This document shows positions 34,460-43,688 of a stretch of DNA of 64,000 nt, piece by piece (positions within the stretch are counted from its first letter, which is position 1; each line of letters starts with the position of its first letter). This DNA comes from Sphingobium subterraneum (GTDB lineage: Bacteria > Pseudomonadota > Alphaproteobacteria > Sphingomonadales > Sphingomonadaceae): positions 474,001 through 538,000 of the forward strand of contig NZ_JACIJP010000002.1 in assembly GCF_014199435.1 (NCBI RefSeq). The letters are read 5' to 3'. The notes beneath the pieces were generated by a model, which worked only from the letters and a program-made list of their open reading frames with translations, made no database searches and was not told the DNA's origin. A program made the position numbers and the translations under genes.

Positions 34460-35056
34460 ATGGACATTCGTGTTTCCGGACATCAGGTCGATACGGGCGA
34501 CGCTCTCAAGCAACATGTCGCAACCCGGTTGGAAGCCATCGCCGAGAAATATTTCTCCCGCACCATTTCCTCTCACGTCACGTTCCGGCGCGCGCCCCAT
34601 GGCGCTTTTCATTGCGATATCGTTTGCCACGTGATGGCCGGGCTGATCCTCAAAGGTGCCGGCGAAGCGCAGGACGCGCATATCTGCTTCGACCAGGCGG
34701 CTGACCGCATCGAGACGCAGCTGCGCCGTTATATGCGTCGCCTGAAGGACCGGCATGCGCAGGCCGCCGCCGCCGAAGCGGCGCGCGACCCCGAAAATGG
34801 CAACGGTTTCGATCTTGATGGCGCGGCCTACACTGTCTTTGCAGGATCGCCGGAGGAAGAAGAGCCGGGCGATGCCCCGGTCATCATCGCCGAAACGCGC
34901 GTCGACATTCCCGAAGCCAGCGTATCCGACGCCGTGATGATGCTCGATCTGCGCAACACGAATGCGCTGCTGTTCGTCAATGCGGGCACGTCCGCTTACA
35001 ACATGGTCTATCGCCGTCATGACGGGTCGATCGGGTGGGTTGAACCGCGCGCTTGA
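34460..35056 (+). CDS. hpf: Long-form ribosome hibernation promoting factor (RaiA/HPF)
   Basis: 198 residues. N-terminal S30AE domain (1-105, 'HVATRLEAIAEKYFSR' with basic surface). An acidic linker (about 128-140) leads to the C-terminal long-HPF dimerisation domain (about 140-198, 'RVDIPEASVSDAVMMLDL', 'NMVYRRHDGSIGWVEPR'). Drives 100S ribosome dimers in stationary phase. AAGGAGA precedes the ATG. Placed before ptsN as in many proteobacteria. Confidence 0.93.
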   Translation: MDIRVSGHQVDTGDALKQHVATRLEAIAEKYFSRTISSHVTFRRAPHGAFHCDIVCHVMAGLILKGAGEAQDAHICFDQAADRIETQLRRYMRRLKDRHAQAAAAEAARDPENGNGFDLDGAAYTVFAGSPEEEEPGDAPVIIAETRVDIPEASVSDAVMMLDLRNTNALLFVNAGTSAYNMVYRRHDGSIGWVEPRA

Positions 35057-35228
35057 CGCCTTTTTAACCCCCGCCGGGCTATAGGCGCGTGGCAGAGGTC
35101 GCGAGCGGTTGACCTTGACGATCCATGCGCCTATTGCGCCGTGCTTTGGTGATCCATCGAACAGGGCCATGGGTGTTGGGTCCGATGCGAAGCCATTGTC
35201 GGCCATTGCCCGCTCCGAGATGTTCAAA

Positions 35229-35693
35229 ATGAATTTTCAGGATTTGATAGTTCCTCAGGCGCTCTCCAGTGGTGCGACCCTCGGCAGCAAGAAGCAGCTG
35301 TTCCAGAAGCTCGGCGATATGGCGCACAACGCCTATGGTCTGGATGCCGGGGCGGTCTATGATCGGCTGATGGAGCGCGAGCGACTGGGTTCGACCGGCT
35401 TCGGCGGCGGTATCGCCATTCCCCATGCCAAGATCGACGGCCTGACCCGCGTCTATGGCCTTGTGCTGCGGCTCGAAACGCCGCTGGCGTTCGATGCGGT
35501 CGACGATGCGCCGGTGGATATTATCTTTTCGCTGCTTTCGCCGATGGACAGCGGGGCCGAGCATCTCAAGACACTCGCCCGCGTCTCCCGTTACTTGCGC
35601 AACGCCGTAAACACCGCACGGTTGCGCGGGGCAGGGTCGGACGAAGCGATGTTTGCACTGCTGACCGGCGACGAGGCGCGTGACGCGGCCTGA
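35229..35693 (+). CDS. ptsN: Nitrogen PTS enzyme IIA (PtsN)
   Basis: 154 residues from ATG 35229; ATG 35220 and 35109 are also in frame but would add residues not usual for the family. The phospho-acceptor is H66 in GIAIPHAKIDG; 'TGFGGG' precedes it. Receives phosphate from NPr/EI-Ntr and regulates potassium, phosphate and stress responses by protein contact. The next gene overlaps its end by 14 bases. Confidence 0.9.
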   Translation: MNFQDLIVPQALSSGATLGSKKQLFQKLGDMAHNAYGLDAGAVYDRLMERERLGSTGFGGGIAIPHAKIDGLTRVYGLVLRLETPLAFDAVDDAPVDIIFSLLSPMDSGAEHLKTLARVSRYLRNAVNTARLRGAGSDEAMFALLTGDEARDAA

Positions 35694-36156
35694 CGGCAAG
35701 GCCGACGTGCCCCCGCAGGGCGAACAGGCGCACTTTCGCGCGCTCGAGCGGCTCTACGCCTCCGCGCCGATCAACCGCCTTTTTCCCTCCCAGTTGTCGA
35801 TCACCGCACCGGGAGAAGCGATCATCCGCTTCGCTGTGGACGAAAGCGTCTATCACGCGGCGGGCGCAGTGCATGGCACGGTCTATTTTAAGATGCTCGA
35901 CGATGCGGCGTTTTACGCGGCCAACAGTCTGGTCAGCGATCGTTTCCTGCTGACAACCGGGTTCAATCTGCTTTTCACCAAGCCGATCAAGTCCGGTCCG
36001 GTGCGCGCCGAAGGGCGCTGGGTCAGTGGCAAGCGGCGGGTGTTCATCGCCGAATCGGTGCTGATTGACGCGGACGGGGAAGAAGTGGGGCGCGGCACCG
36101 GGACGTTCATGCGCTCGAAATTCCCGCTCTCCTCGCTTCCCGGCTACGGGCGCTGA
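35680..36156 (+). CDS. PaaI-type hotdog thioesterase
   Basis: 158 residues from GTG 35680, inside the ptsN 3' end. Hotdog core with 'AAGAVHGTVYFKMLDDAAFYAAN' (the HGxxxxxxD-like active region) and a C-terminal 'GRGTGTFMRSK' strand. Likely hydrolyses acyl- or aryl-CoA esters; substrate unknown. Overlap with ptsN by 14 bases suggests co-translation. Confidence 0.82.
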   Translation: MTRPDGKADVPPQGEQAHFRALERLYASAPINRLFPSQLSITAPGEAIIRFAVDESVYHAAGAVHGTVYFKMLDDAAFYAANSLVSDRFLLTTGFNLLFTKPIKSGPVRAEGRWVSGKRRVFIAESVLIDADGEEVGRGTGTFMRSKFPLSSLPGYGR

Positions 36157-36181
36157 GGGCCGGGATATTGGTGAAACACCC

Positions 36182-36517
36182 ATGACCGATCGCCTGGCCA
36201 GTCACATGCTCGTCAGCCAGTTGATCCGCCGCGTGCAGGCCGCCGGAGGGTTTGCCACAGTGCTGCGCAAGGGCGATCCGATCAGCGGGATGATCCTTAT
36301 CCAAGCTCTTGAAAAGGGAGAGGAAACGGGCCTCTTTGAACGCATTGGCGGGCTCGATAACAAGGCAGAACTGGTGCCTGCGGGTAAGGCCCATTGGGGC
36401 AACAAGGACGAGATGGCCCAATATATAGCGCGTCGGGTCCGATCGGACCCCGATATCTGGATCGTCGAGCTGGATATCCCGGAAGCAGAACGCTTCGCCG
36501 GAGAAACATTGGCCTGA
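36182..36517 (+). CDS. DUF1491 family protein
   Basis: 111 residues from ATG 36182. It has the DUF1491 pattern 'LVSQLIRRVQAAGGFATVLRKGDPISGMILI' (given here only as a match), 'EMAQYIARRVRSDPDIWIVELDIPEAERF'. Compact alpha/beta protein found in alphaproteobacteria, function unknown. It ends before a gap of 174 bases. Confidence 0.85.
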   Translation: MTDRLASHMLVSQLIRRVQAAGGFATVLRKGDPISGMILIQALEKGEETGLFERIGGLDNKAELVPAGKAHWGNKDEMAQYIARRVRSDPDIWIVELDIPEAERFAGETLA

Positions 36518-36691
36518 AAGTTGACAGGCGGCGTTCCTGTCGTCATTAGCGCCGCACCAACCATGCGCAGGTTGCCGTGCTGTCCACAGGGGGACGTTCG
36601 GTAAACACGCAGACGGGTGGCGGTCCGACGTCCGAGAATAAAGTGAGTAAGCGACGTCTGCGGCCGACCAACCGCACTGTTTTGGACGAAT

Positions 36692-37369
36692 ATGAGTTTC
36701 CGTTTACGGGCCGCCACGCTGGTGGCCATGACTGTGTCCGCGTTCGCTGCAATCATGGCGAGCGACGCGACCTTGGCCGGCGAAAGCCCGGCCGCTGCTT
36801 CGGGTAGCACACCCGTTCTTATTTCCTCCGCCGTTTCGGCGGCTTCGGTCCCAGCCACCCCGTCGCGCAATGTGGCGTTTGGCCCGACCCGCGAGATCGT
36901 CCAGCCCTTTGCTGCCATCGGCGCGAAACCTGGCCTCTCCTCCTTTCCCGGATCCGCCCGTTCGCTCGATGCGATGGTTGCCGCGTATGATACTGCGCCC
37001 AGCCTCGACGATGAGGGCCGCTGCCTTGCCGGCGCCATCTATTTCGAAGCCAAGAGCGAGAGCCTGATCGGTCAGCTCGCCGTAGCCCGTGTCGTCATCA
37101 ACCGCGCACGGTCCGGCCGTTTCGCCAGCAGCCTGTGCGGCGTTGTGTATCAGCCCGGCCAGTTCAGCTTCGTGCGCGGCCGTAGCATGCCGTCGATCAA
37201 TCAGGGCAGCCGCGACTGGCAGGAAGCCGCCGCCATTGCCGAGATCGCGCTCGACAACAAATGGGAAAATCCGGCCGAAGGCGCGCTGTATTTCCACGCC
37301 CGCCGGGTATCCCCCAATTGGGGCCGCCAGCGCGTCGCCGCGATCGACAATCACATCTTTTACCGTTGA
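36692..37369 (+). CDS. SleB-like cell-wall hydrolase
   Basis: 225 residues. Signal peptide or N-terminal TM to about 30. Residues about 108-225 are the hydrolase_2 (SleB) domain: 'CLAGAIYFEAKSESLIGQ' with catalytic Glu, 'AVARVVINRA', 'YQPGQFSF', and the C-terminal 'WGRQRVAAIDNHIFYR'. Probably a lytic transglycosylase acting on peptidoglycan in the periplasm. No spore genes are implied; the domain is widespread in alphaproteobacteria. Confidence 0.87.
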   Translation: MSFRLRAATLVAMTVSAFAAIMASDATLAGESPAAASGSTPVLISSAVSAASVPATPSRNVAFGPTREIVQPFAAIGAKPGLSSFPGSARSLDAMVAAYDTAPSLDDEGRCLAGAIYFEAKSESLIGQLAVARVVINRARSGRFASSLCGVVYQPGQFSFVRGRSMPSINQGSRDWQEAAAIAEIALDNKWENPAEGALYFHARRVSPNWGRQRVAAIDNHIFYR

Positions 37370-37414
37370 GCGACAGTATCCGCTGTTCGATGGCGCGCGT
37401 CTGCGCCTTAGTGC

Positions 37415-38047
37415 CTAGAACACCGGCCCCTGCACGGGCGCCTTGGTGGCGCTGCCGGGTTTAGCCTTCGCCAGTGCATCCATGATCGGTCCTGCGCGTC
37501 CGTCGCGCTGGGCGTAATCGCGCGCGGACAGGCCTGCGAGTGTGTCGCGCTTGTCCGGATTGGCCCCCGCGTCCACCAGGATACGGATCAGGGAGACGTC
37601 ACGCAGCTGCACCGCGCGAATCAGCGCGGTCTCGCCGCTGCCATTGGGCTTGTCGACGCTGGCGCCTTTCGTCAGCAGCGCGCGCACGCCATCAGCAAAG
37701 CGCAATTGCGTCGCGGCGATCAGCGGCGTGTTGCCCGCCCGGTCACCCAGATCGGGCTTCGCGCCCTTACTGAGCAGAAAGTTGAGCCAGGACAGGTCGC
37801 GCCGCGCAACGACGATCATCAGCGCCGTCTCTCCGGTGCTGATGTCCCGGCTGTCGATCAAGGTCGATCCCGGCCTGTCGACCAGTTCCATCACCTTGGC
37901 GCCATCCGCATCGCGCACGGCCTTCAGGAAGTTATAGCCTTCGGAAAATTGCGCCTGCGCCACCGGCGCAAACCCCACAACGCCCGGCAACATCGTAGCC
38001 GCCACTATCAGTTTAATCCCGCAGTAGCGGGCCATGCGCCGTGTCAC
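37415..38047 (-). CDS. Exported ankyrin-repeat protein
   Basis: 210 residues from GTG 38047, which has AGGAGA 8 bases upstream; ATG 38035 lacks this. Signal peptide with basic start (VTRRMARYCG) and cleavage near AQAQ. Then four ankyrin-like repeats: 'TGETALMIVVARRD', 'AGNTPLIAATQLR', 'SGETALIRAVQLRD', 'AGLSARDYAQRDG'. Periplasmic protein-protein binding is likely; partner unknown. A longer open frame reaching 38635 is fortuitous. Confidence 0.82.
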   Translation of the reverse strand: MTRRMARYCGIKLIVAATMLPGVVGFAPVAQAQFSEGYNFLKAVRDADGAKVMELVDRPGSTLIDSRDISTGETALMIVVARRDLSWLNFLLSKGAKPDLGDRAGNTPLIAATQLRFADGVRALLTKGASVDKPNGSGETALIRAVQLRDVSLIRILVDAGANPDKRDTLAGLSARDYAQRDGRAGPIMDALAKAKPGSATKAPVQGPVF

Positions 38048-38140
38048 CCTGTACGTCTCCTTCTGCACCGCATATATGCGCCGGGTTGATCGGCTTTGGC
38101 AATTGTCAAAGCACGTGGATAAGGGCATGGCAGGCGCATC

Positions 38141-38770
38141 ATGAACAGACAGTGGATATCGGCAACACTTCTCGCAGGATGTGCTGTGCTGGCAGGCTGC
38201 GGACCCGCTCAGCAGGGCAATACGGCCGCTTCCGAGCAGCCCCCGCTTGCCGGCGCGCGCATCGGCGGCGCCTTCACCCTCACCGATCAGGACGGAAAGT
38301 CCGTTCGCTGGGATGATTTCAAGGGCAAGTACCGGATCGTCTATTTCGGCTACAGCTATTGCCCGGATGTGTGCCCGGTCGATCTGCAACGCATCATGCA
38401 GGGCTATCGCCTGCTGGAGAAAAAGGCGCCGGCCAAGGTGGCGAAGATCGTCCCGATCTTTATCAGCGTCGATCCGGAGCGCGATACACCTGCGGTGCTC
38501 AAGACCTATGTGTCTGCCTTTGATCCGCGCCTGATCGGCCTGACCGGCACCAGCGAGCAGATCGCGGCGGCCGCCAAAACCTTTGTCGTGGTCTATGGCA
38601 AGGAAGGCACCGGCAAGGATTATCTCGTCAGCCATACGCGCACGCCCTATCTTTTCGGTCCAGCGGGCGACCCCATCGCGCTGCTGCCTGTCGACGATCC
38701 CACGACGGCGGACAAGCCGGAAGGCAGCCCCCAGGATATCGCCGACACGCTTGACCGCTGGGTCCAGTGA
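38141..38770 (+). CDS. SCO1/SenC family copper-binding lipoprotein
   Basis: 209 residues. Lipobox LAGC with Cys20, so membrane-anchored facing the periplasm. Thioredoxin fold with copper ligands C74-x3-C78 (CPDVCP) and H165 (VSHT). Supplies copper to, or acts as thiol-disulfide reductase for, the CuA site of cytochrome oxidase. Its stop overlaps the next start (TGATG). Confidence 0.92.
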   Translation: MNRQWISATLLAGCAVLAGCGPAQQGNTAASEQPPLAGARIGGAFTLTDQDGKSVRWDDFKGKYRIVYFGYSYCPDVCPVDLQRIMQGYRLLEKKAPAKVAKIVPIFISVDPERDTPAVLKTYVSAFDPRLIGLTGTSEQIAAAAKTFVVVYGKEGTGKDYLVSHTRTPYLFGPAGDPIALLPVDDPTTADKPEGSPQDIADTLDRWVQ

Positions 38771-39213
38771 TGGACGACGCGCTGCGGCCCGATTTCTGGG
38801 ACCTGCCGCTTGCCGAACTCAACGAACGGGAATGGGAGGCCCTGTGCGACGGGTGCGGAAAATGCTGCCTGCACAAGGTGGAGGATGTCGACACCGGGCG
38901 CATCTATGTCACCAATGTCGTCTGCCGCCTGCTCGATAAGGATAAGGGGTGTTGCACCAATTACGCGCAGCGGCGGCGGTTCGTGCCGGATTGTGTGCGA
39001 CTGACGCCCGGCGACGTTGCGGAGATAGCATGGCTGCCCCTGACCTGCGCCTACCGTCTGCGGGGGGAAGACAAAGAGCTGCCGGAATGGCACTATCTGC
39101 GCAGCGGTGACCGGGAAGCGGTGCATCGGGCTGGGCAGTCGGTGCGGGGATGGACCGTTGATGAAGAAGAGGGGCAGGATCTGGAGGACCATCTTGTCGA
39201 CCGGCCGGTCTAG
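38770..39213 (+). CDS. YcgN family cysteine-cluster protein
   Basis: 147 residues, start ATG 38770 overlapping the SCO stop by one base. Many cysteines in the family spacing: CDGCGKCC, 'VVCRLLD', 'GCCTNY', 'PDCVRL', 'LTCAYRL', consistent with metal or Fe-S binding (UPF0153/YcgN-type). Function not established. Context with SCO hints at metal handling. Confidence 0.85.
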   Translation: MDDALRPDFWDLPLAELNEREWEALCDGCGKCCLHKVEDVDTGRIYVTNVVCRLLDKDKGCCTNYAQRRRFVPDCVRLTPGDVAEIAWLPLTCAYRLRGEDKELPEWHYLRSGDREAVHRAGQSVRGWTVDEEEGQDLEDHLVDRPV

Positions 39214-39970
39214 GCCGCTCCGGTCGCAGGGGGTTGCACTTCGGCCCGAAACACTGCCATCCGGCGCGTTTGCGGACGTTATCGCTGTCGATGGCATCGA
39301 GTTTCCGGTGGAGGTCCGCCGTTACGCCGCATCGCGCGGGTACCGTCTGCGCATGGACAGTGCGCGTCATATGCTGCGGCTGTCGATTCCCCAGCGGGGG
39401 AATGTTGAGCGCGCCCTCGCCTGGGCGCGAGACCAGCAAGACTGGCTGCGGCGGCAGTGCGAGCGGACCGACAACCGGGTGCCGCTGGTCGATGGCGCGC
39501 GCTTTCCGGTCGAGGGGCACGAGGTGGCGTTGTGCTGGCTGGCTGGAGCGCCGCGTGCGCCCCGTCTGGAAGGCGGCCGGCTGATTGTTGGCGGGCCGCA
39601 GGAATCGATCGGTCGGCGCGCCGTGCGCTGGCTCAAAGCCCATGCACGCGACGTGCTAACACGGGAAACCCTGGCGCTTGCGGGGCAGCACGGGCTGGAT
39701 GTCACCAGCGTCGCCATTGGCGATCCGCGCAGCCGCTGGGGAAGTTGCACGAGTGACGGCGCGATCCGCTACAGCTGGCGGCTTATTCTCGCGCCGGTGC
39801 ATGTGCGGCGCGCAACGGTCGCGCACGAAGTCGCGCATCTGCTGCATATGGACCATAGCCCGGATTTCCATGCCGCCCATGCCCGGCTGTTCGGCGAAGA
39901 TCCTGGCCCAGCGCGCGAATGGCTGCGTCGTCATGGGGCGGCGCTGCACGGGATAACGGATCAAACATAA
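39161..39970 (+). CDS. YgjP/DUF45-type zinc metallopeptidase
   Basis: 269 residues if starting at ATG 39161, which overlaps the YcgN gene by 53 bases. Upstream 39107 is longer and TTG codons near 39195 would be shorter, so the start is uncertain. Core: 'RWGSCTSDGAIRYSWRLIL' then HEVAHLLHMDHSPDFH, giving the HExxH zinc site plus a third His ligand. WSS/SprT-related fold; substrate unknown. Cytosolic. Confidence 0.82.
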   Translation: MKKRGRIWRTILSTGRSRPLRSQGVALRPETLPSGAFADVIAVDGIEFPVEVRRYAASRGYRLRMDSARHMLRLSIPQRGNVERALAWARDQQDWLRRQCERTDNRVPLVDGARFPVEGHEVALCWLAGAPRAPRLEGGRLIVGGPQESIGRRAVRWLKAHARDVLTRETLALAGQHGLDVTSVAIGDPRSRWGSCTSDGAIRYSWRLILAPVHVRRATVAHEVAHLLHMDHSPDFHAAHARLFGEDPGPAREWLRRHGAALHGITDQT

Positions 39971-40010
39971 ACCAAGCGACCGGCGTTGGCTTGGCGTCGG
40001 TCTTCACCCG

Positions 40011-42029
40011 TTACGGCGGTGGGCGGCGTTGCCGGTCGCGGCCCAGCACATTGTCGATCCACTGCTGGTCGATCCTGCCGGATGGCTCCGGTTCGCCCTG
40101 GTCGCCCGCGCCATCGGCTTCGGGTAGCGGAACCGCGCCGTCCAGGGGGTTACCGTCCTCGTCGACCTGCGGGCCATCATCGGGTCCGCCGAAATAGGCC
40201 TCGTTGTCCGGCTCAAGCTGCCATTCGGGCAGCGTCACCTGCGTTTCGAACTGTTCGACCGGGCGCTTGGCAACCGCGACGCGCATGAAGCTCGCAAACG
40301 CCTGCGCCGGAGCACGACCGCCCTGCAGGCCGCCGACCGCGCGCGCGTCGTCCCTCCCCATCCACACGCCGGTGGTGATGCCGCTCGAAAAACCGAGGAA
40401 CCAGCCATCCTTGTTGCTGCTCGTCGTGCCGGTCTTGCCCGCGACCGGGCGGCCGATCTGCGCGGCGTGGCCGGTTCCGGTGTTGACGGCTGTCTGGAGG
40501 AGGTCGGTGATCCCCGCCGCCACCCACGGCGCAATCAGCACACGGCTCGTGTCGTCCTCATGCGTATAGAGCAGTCGTCCGTCGGCGGTCGTGACCCGCG
40601 TGATGCCATAGGGCGTCACCGCGATGCCCTTGCGCGCGACCGAGGCAAAGGCGCGCGTCATGTCCAGCAACCGCACGTCGGACGTGCCCAGCACCATGGA
40701 GGGATGGGTGTTGATCGGCGTGGTGATGCCAAAGCGGCGGCCCATATCGGCGATCGAGGCAAAGCCGACCTCCTGCCCCAGCTTGGCCGCGACGGTGTTG
40801 ATCGAATAGGCGAACGCCGTACGGATGTCGATCTGGCCTGAATAGCGGCCAGAGCTGTTGCGCGGGCTCCATCCGTCGATCTCGACAGGCTCGTCGACCA
40901 CGGCGGTCTCGGGCGTATAGCCGCCCTCCAGCGCCGCCATATAGACGAACAGCTTGAACGCCGATCCGGGCTGACGCACGGCCTTGGTGGCGCGGTTATA
41001 GTTGGACGTCACATAATCGAGTCCGCCGACCATCGCGCGCACGGCTCCGTCGCGGTCTATCGCAACCAGCGCGCCCTGCGTCCCCCGGGGGGCATTGCTT
41101 TGGATTGCCGCTGTCGCCGCGCGTTGCATGTTGAGGTCGATTGTCGTGTAGACTTCCAGCGGCTCATTGGGTTCGTCGACCAGCACGTCGAGCTGCGGCA
41201 ACGCCCAGTCGGTGAAATAGCGCACGCTGTTCTGCGGCGGTTCGGGCGCGAGCTTCACGTCGGCTATCTTGGCAGCGTCATGCTGCGCCGAGGAAATGAC
41301 GCCATTTTCCTCCATGACGTCAAGAACCACACCCGCGCGACCAATGGCGGCCTGCGCGTCGGCGGTTGGGCTGTAGCTGGACGGCGCCTTCACCAGCCCG
41401 GCGATGATCGCCGCTTCGGGCAGGCTCAGCGTTGTTGCCGGATGGCCGAAAAACTTGCGGCTCGCTGCATCGATGCCATAGGCGCCGCCCCCGAAATAGA
41501 CCTTGTTGAGGTACAGTTCGAGAATCTGCTGCTTGGAGAATTTCCGTTCCATCGCCAGCGCCAGCACGATCTCGCGCACCTTGCGCCCCACCGAATAGCT
41601 GTTGTTGAGAAAGATGTTGCGCGTCACCTGCTGGGTGATCGTGGATGCGCCCTGCAGACGCTTGCCGGTGCCCCGGTTTTGGATCGCAATCCATGTGGCG
41701 CGGGTCAGACCGATCGGGTCGACGCCCGGGTGGTGGTAAAAGCGCTTGTCCTCGACCGAGACCATCGCGTCGACCATCACCTGCGGAATCTGGTCAAAGC
41801 CGAGCCAGCGGCCGAAGCTGGGGCCGAGCGATACGATGACGGACCCGTCGGCGGCGTGCACGCGGATCATCTGGCCATTGGGGGAGGATTTCAGGGATTC
41901 ATAGCTGGGCAGTGACTGCATCGCCACGACGACAGCGACCACCAGCGCGATCAGGCCGGAAAAACCGACGAACAGGCCCGTCTTCAGGATCCGCGCAAGC
42001 CAGATTTTTGCCTTACCTGGCGTCGCCAT
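40011..42029 (-). CDS. Penicillin-binding protein 1A (bifunctional class A PBP)
   Basis: 672 residues. TM anchor about 15-38. Glycosyltransferase 51 domain with catalytic E93 in SVEDKRFYHHPGVD and GASTITQQVTRN (128-138). The transpeptidase domain has S356-x2-K359 (QPGSAFKLF), SIN (409-411) and KTG (532-534). Polymerises and crosslinks peptidoglycan. Acidic/proline-rich tail of about 70 residues. It is shorter than the 800-residue E. coli PBP1A because the OB insertion is missing. Confidence 0.92.
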   Translation of the reverse strand: MATPGKAKIWLARILKTGLFVGFSGLIALVVAVVVAMQSLPSYESLKSSPNGQMIRVHAADGSVIVSLGPSFGRWLGFDQIPQVMVDAMVSVEDKRFYHHPGVDPIGLTRATWIAIQNRGTGKRLQGASTITQQVTRNIFLNNSYSVGRKVREIVLALAMERKFSKQQILELYLNKVYFGGGAYGIDAASRKFFGHPATTLSLPEAAIIAGLVKAPSSYSPTADAQAAIGRAGVVLDVMEENGVISSAQHDAAKIADVKLAPEPPQNSVRYFTDWALPQLDVLVDEPNEPLEVYTTIDLNMQRAATAAIQSNAPRGTQGALVAIDRDGAVRAMVGGLDYVTSNYNRATKAVRQPGSAFKLFVYMAALEGGYTPETAVVDEPVEIDGWSPRNSSGRYSGQIDIRTAFAYSINTVAAKLGQEVGFASIADMGRRFGITTPINTHPSMVLGTSDVRLLDMTRAFASVARKGIAVTPYGITRVTTADGRLLYTHEDDTSRVLIAPWVAAGITDLLQTAVNTGTGHAAQIGRPVAGKTGTTSSNKDGWFLGFSSGITTGVWMGRDDARAVGGLQGGRAPAQAFASFMRVAVAKRPVEQFETQVTLPEWQLEPDNEAYFGGPDDGPQVDEDGNPLDGAVPLPEADGAGDQGEPEPSGRIDQQWIDNVLGRDRQRRPPP

Positions 42030-42157
42030 GCCCGTTTTGCCCGCTCCGAAATCGCCGTCATCGTCCGCCCGCGCCAGAGCCGACGGCCCCGGATACGCGC
42101 ATTACCCAACAGCTACAAGCCGATCCTGCTTGAACGGACCGTGAACCAGGTCGGCGA

Positions 42158-42550
42158 TCAGCGCGGTTTGAAATCCAGCGATGCGCTGTTGATGCAGTAA
42201 CGCAGGCCATTCTCGCCCGGTCCATCGGGGAACACATGGCCGAGATGTCCGTCGCAGCGCGCGCAGCGCACCTCCGTGCGGACCATGCCATAGGCCGTGT
42301 CGCGATGCTCATCGACCGCCTCGCCTTCGACAGGGGCCGTAAAGCTGGGCCAGCCTGACCCGCTGTCATATTTTGTGCCCGCGTCGAACAGCTCTGCGCC
42401 ACATCCGCCGCACAGGAAGATGCCGTCGGCTTTCAGTTTCTCGTAAGCGCCGGTGAACGCCCGTTCGGTCCCCGCTTCGCGCAGGATGTGGTAACGTTCG
42501 GCGCCGAGTTTCTCGCGCCATTGCTCATCGGTCAAGTTCAGTTTTTCCAT
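42158..42550 (-). CDS. msrB: Peptide-methionine (R)-S-oxide reductase
   Basis: 130 residues from ATG 42550. Zinc cysteines in CGGCGAELF and CARCDGHLGHVF; catalytic Cys in RYCINSASL. 'SGSGWPSF' is the substrate-pocket motif. Repairs Met-R-sulfoxide in proteins with thioredoxin. Same strand as, and 31 bases downstream of, the flavoprotein gene, so it may be read from that operon. Confidence 0.94.
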   Translation of the reverse strand: MEKLNLTDEQWREKLGAERYHILREAGTERAFTGAYEKLKADGIFLCGGCGAELFDAGTKYDSGSGWPSFTAPVEGEAVDEHRDTAYGMVRTEVRCARCDGHLGHVFPDGPGENGLRYCINSASLDFKPR

Positions 42551-42581
42551 GGCGTGAATATGTGGCGCGGGCCGACCTTGA

Positions 42582-43688
42582 TCAAGGCCGGGTTTCGATA
42601 ATCCGCGTATATTGTGCGACGGCGGCGACCAGCGACGGCGCACGCCCCGCGAGTGAGAGGGCGATCGCTCCAAAAGGCGGCTGGGTCAGGATGTCGCGCA
42701 TCAGGCCCGCCCACCGGATCGGCGCACGGGCCGCGCGGGCAAACTCGACCTGATAGCCGCGCGCACCCTGCGCCCCCCGCTTTTGCCAAGCCTCTGCCGC
42801 CCGCGTCGCACTGGCAAGCGCGATGCCGATCCCTTCCCCGGCCAGCGATGGAATGACCGCCGCCTGATCGCCCAGCCGGAACAGACCCTCGCGCGTATCG
42901 GTCGACCGCCACCCGTAGGGGATATGCCCGACCGCATCGATCTGCGCGCCGGTGGGGAGATAGGCGAACCGGTCGGCGAGGGCTGGAGACGCGTCGGCCA
43001 ATTGTTCAAGCAAGCGCGTCGGCCGCCCTCGCGCCGCCGCGAACCGGCTTTTGGTTATCGCGAGGCAGGCGTTGGCCGACCCGTCTTCCTGCAAAACGAT
43101 ACCCAGATAACCGCCCCGGAAGAGGTGCAGTTCAATGGCGTCGCCGATCATGGCCTGAAGCGCGGGATGGGGGGCGAGCCGGACGCGCAGGCCCAGCGCC
43201 GGGTTTCCGATCGGCCCGGTATCGCGAGTTGCGCCGCGCAACTCCTGCTTGCCGGTCGCGAGGAAGATGCTGTCGGCTGACATTATCTCGCCATCGGCCA
43301 GGATTACCGTGCGATCGTCATCGATCAGGCGAACGACCGTCCCGCGCCGCACCTGCGCGCCCGCTTGTTCCGCTGCGTCGAGGAGATGCGTATCGAGCCG
43401 TTGTCGCGACACCCCCATGGCTGGCGCGGGCAGCGGTACGCGCACCGAGCGATGTGGGGTGAACAGCCCCAGGTGCGCAACTCGCTGCCCGCCGAGCTGC
43501 GCCGGGTCAACACCAAGCGCCGCGATCTGCGCGAGCGTCGCCCAGCTCAGGAAGCCTCCGCACAGCGCGTCGCCTGTTTCGCGTGTCTTTTCCAGCAACA
43601 GCGGTTGCGCGCCCGCCCGCGCAAGGTGAATCGCCGCCGCCGCTCCGGCGGGGCCGCCGCCGATGATCAGCGGATGCGTTCGACGCAT
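42582..43688 (-). CDS. FAD-dependent oxidoreductase of the PKS operon
   Basis: 368 residues. N-terminal FAD Rossmann motif IIGGGPAGAAAAIHLARAG (8-26), central GxG/'DSIFLATGKQ', and the second FAD motif 'GLFRLGDQAAVIPSLAGEGIG'. Belongs to the geranylgeranyl-reductase/aromatic-hydroxylase superfamily. Third gene of a type III PKS-methyltransferase-flavoprotein set, overlapping the methyltransferase by 22 bases. Likely hydroxylates or oxidises the polyketide product; chemistry inferred from the operon. Confidence 0.85.
   Translation of the reverse strand: MRRTHPLIIGGGPAGAAAAIHLARAGAQPLLLEKTRETGDALCGGFLSWATLAQIAALGVDPAQLGGQRVAHLGLFTPHRSVRVPLPAPAMGVSRQRLDTHLLDAAEQAGAQVRRGTVVRLIDDDRTVILADGEIMSADSIFLATGKQELRGATRDTGPIGNPALGLRVRLAPHPALQAMIGDAIELHLFRGGYLGIVLQEDGSANACLAITKSRFAAARGRPTRLLEQLADASPALADRFAYLPTGAQIDAVGHIPYGWRSTDTREGLFRLGDQAAVIPSLAGEGIGIALASATRAAEAWQKRGAQGARGYQVEFARAARAPIRWAGLMRDILTQPPFGAIALSLAGRAPSLVAAVAQYTRIIETRP

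Noticed and set aside
37415..38635. 406-codon version of the ankyrin protein
   Set aside because: The front half is antisense to the SCO gene and lacks a signal peptide; GTG 38047 has a ribosome site and starts a proper signal sequence.
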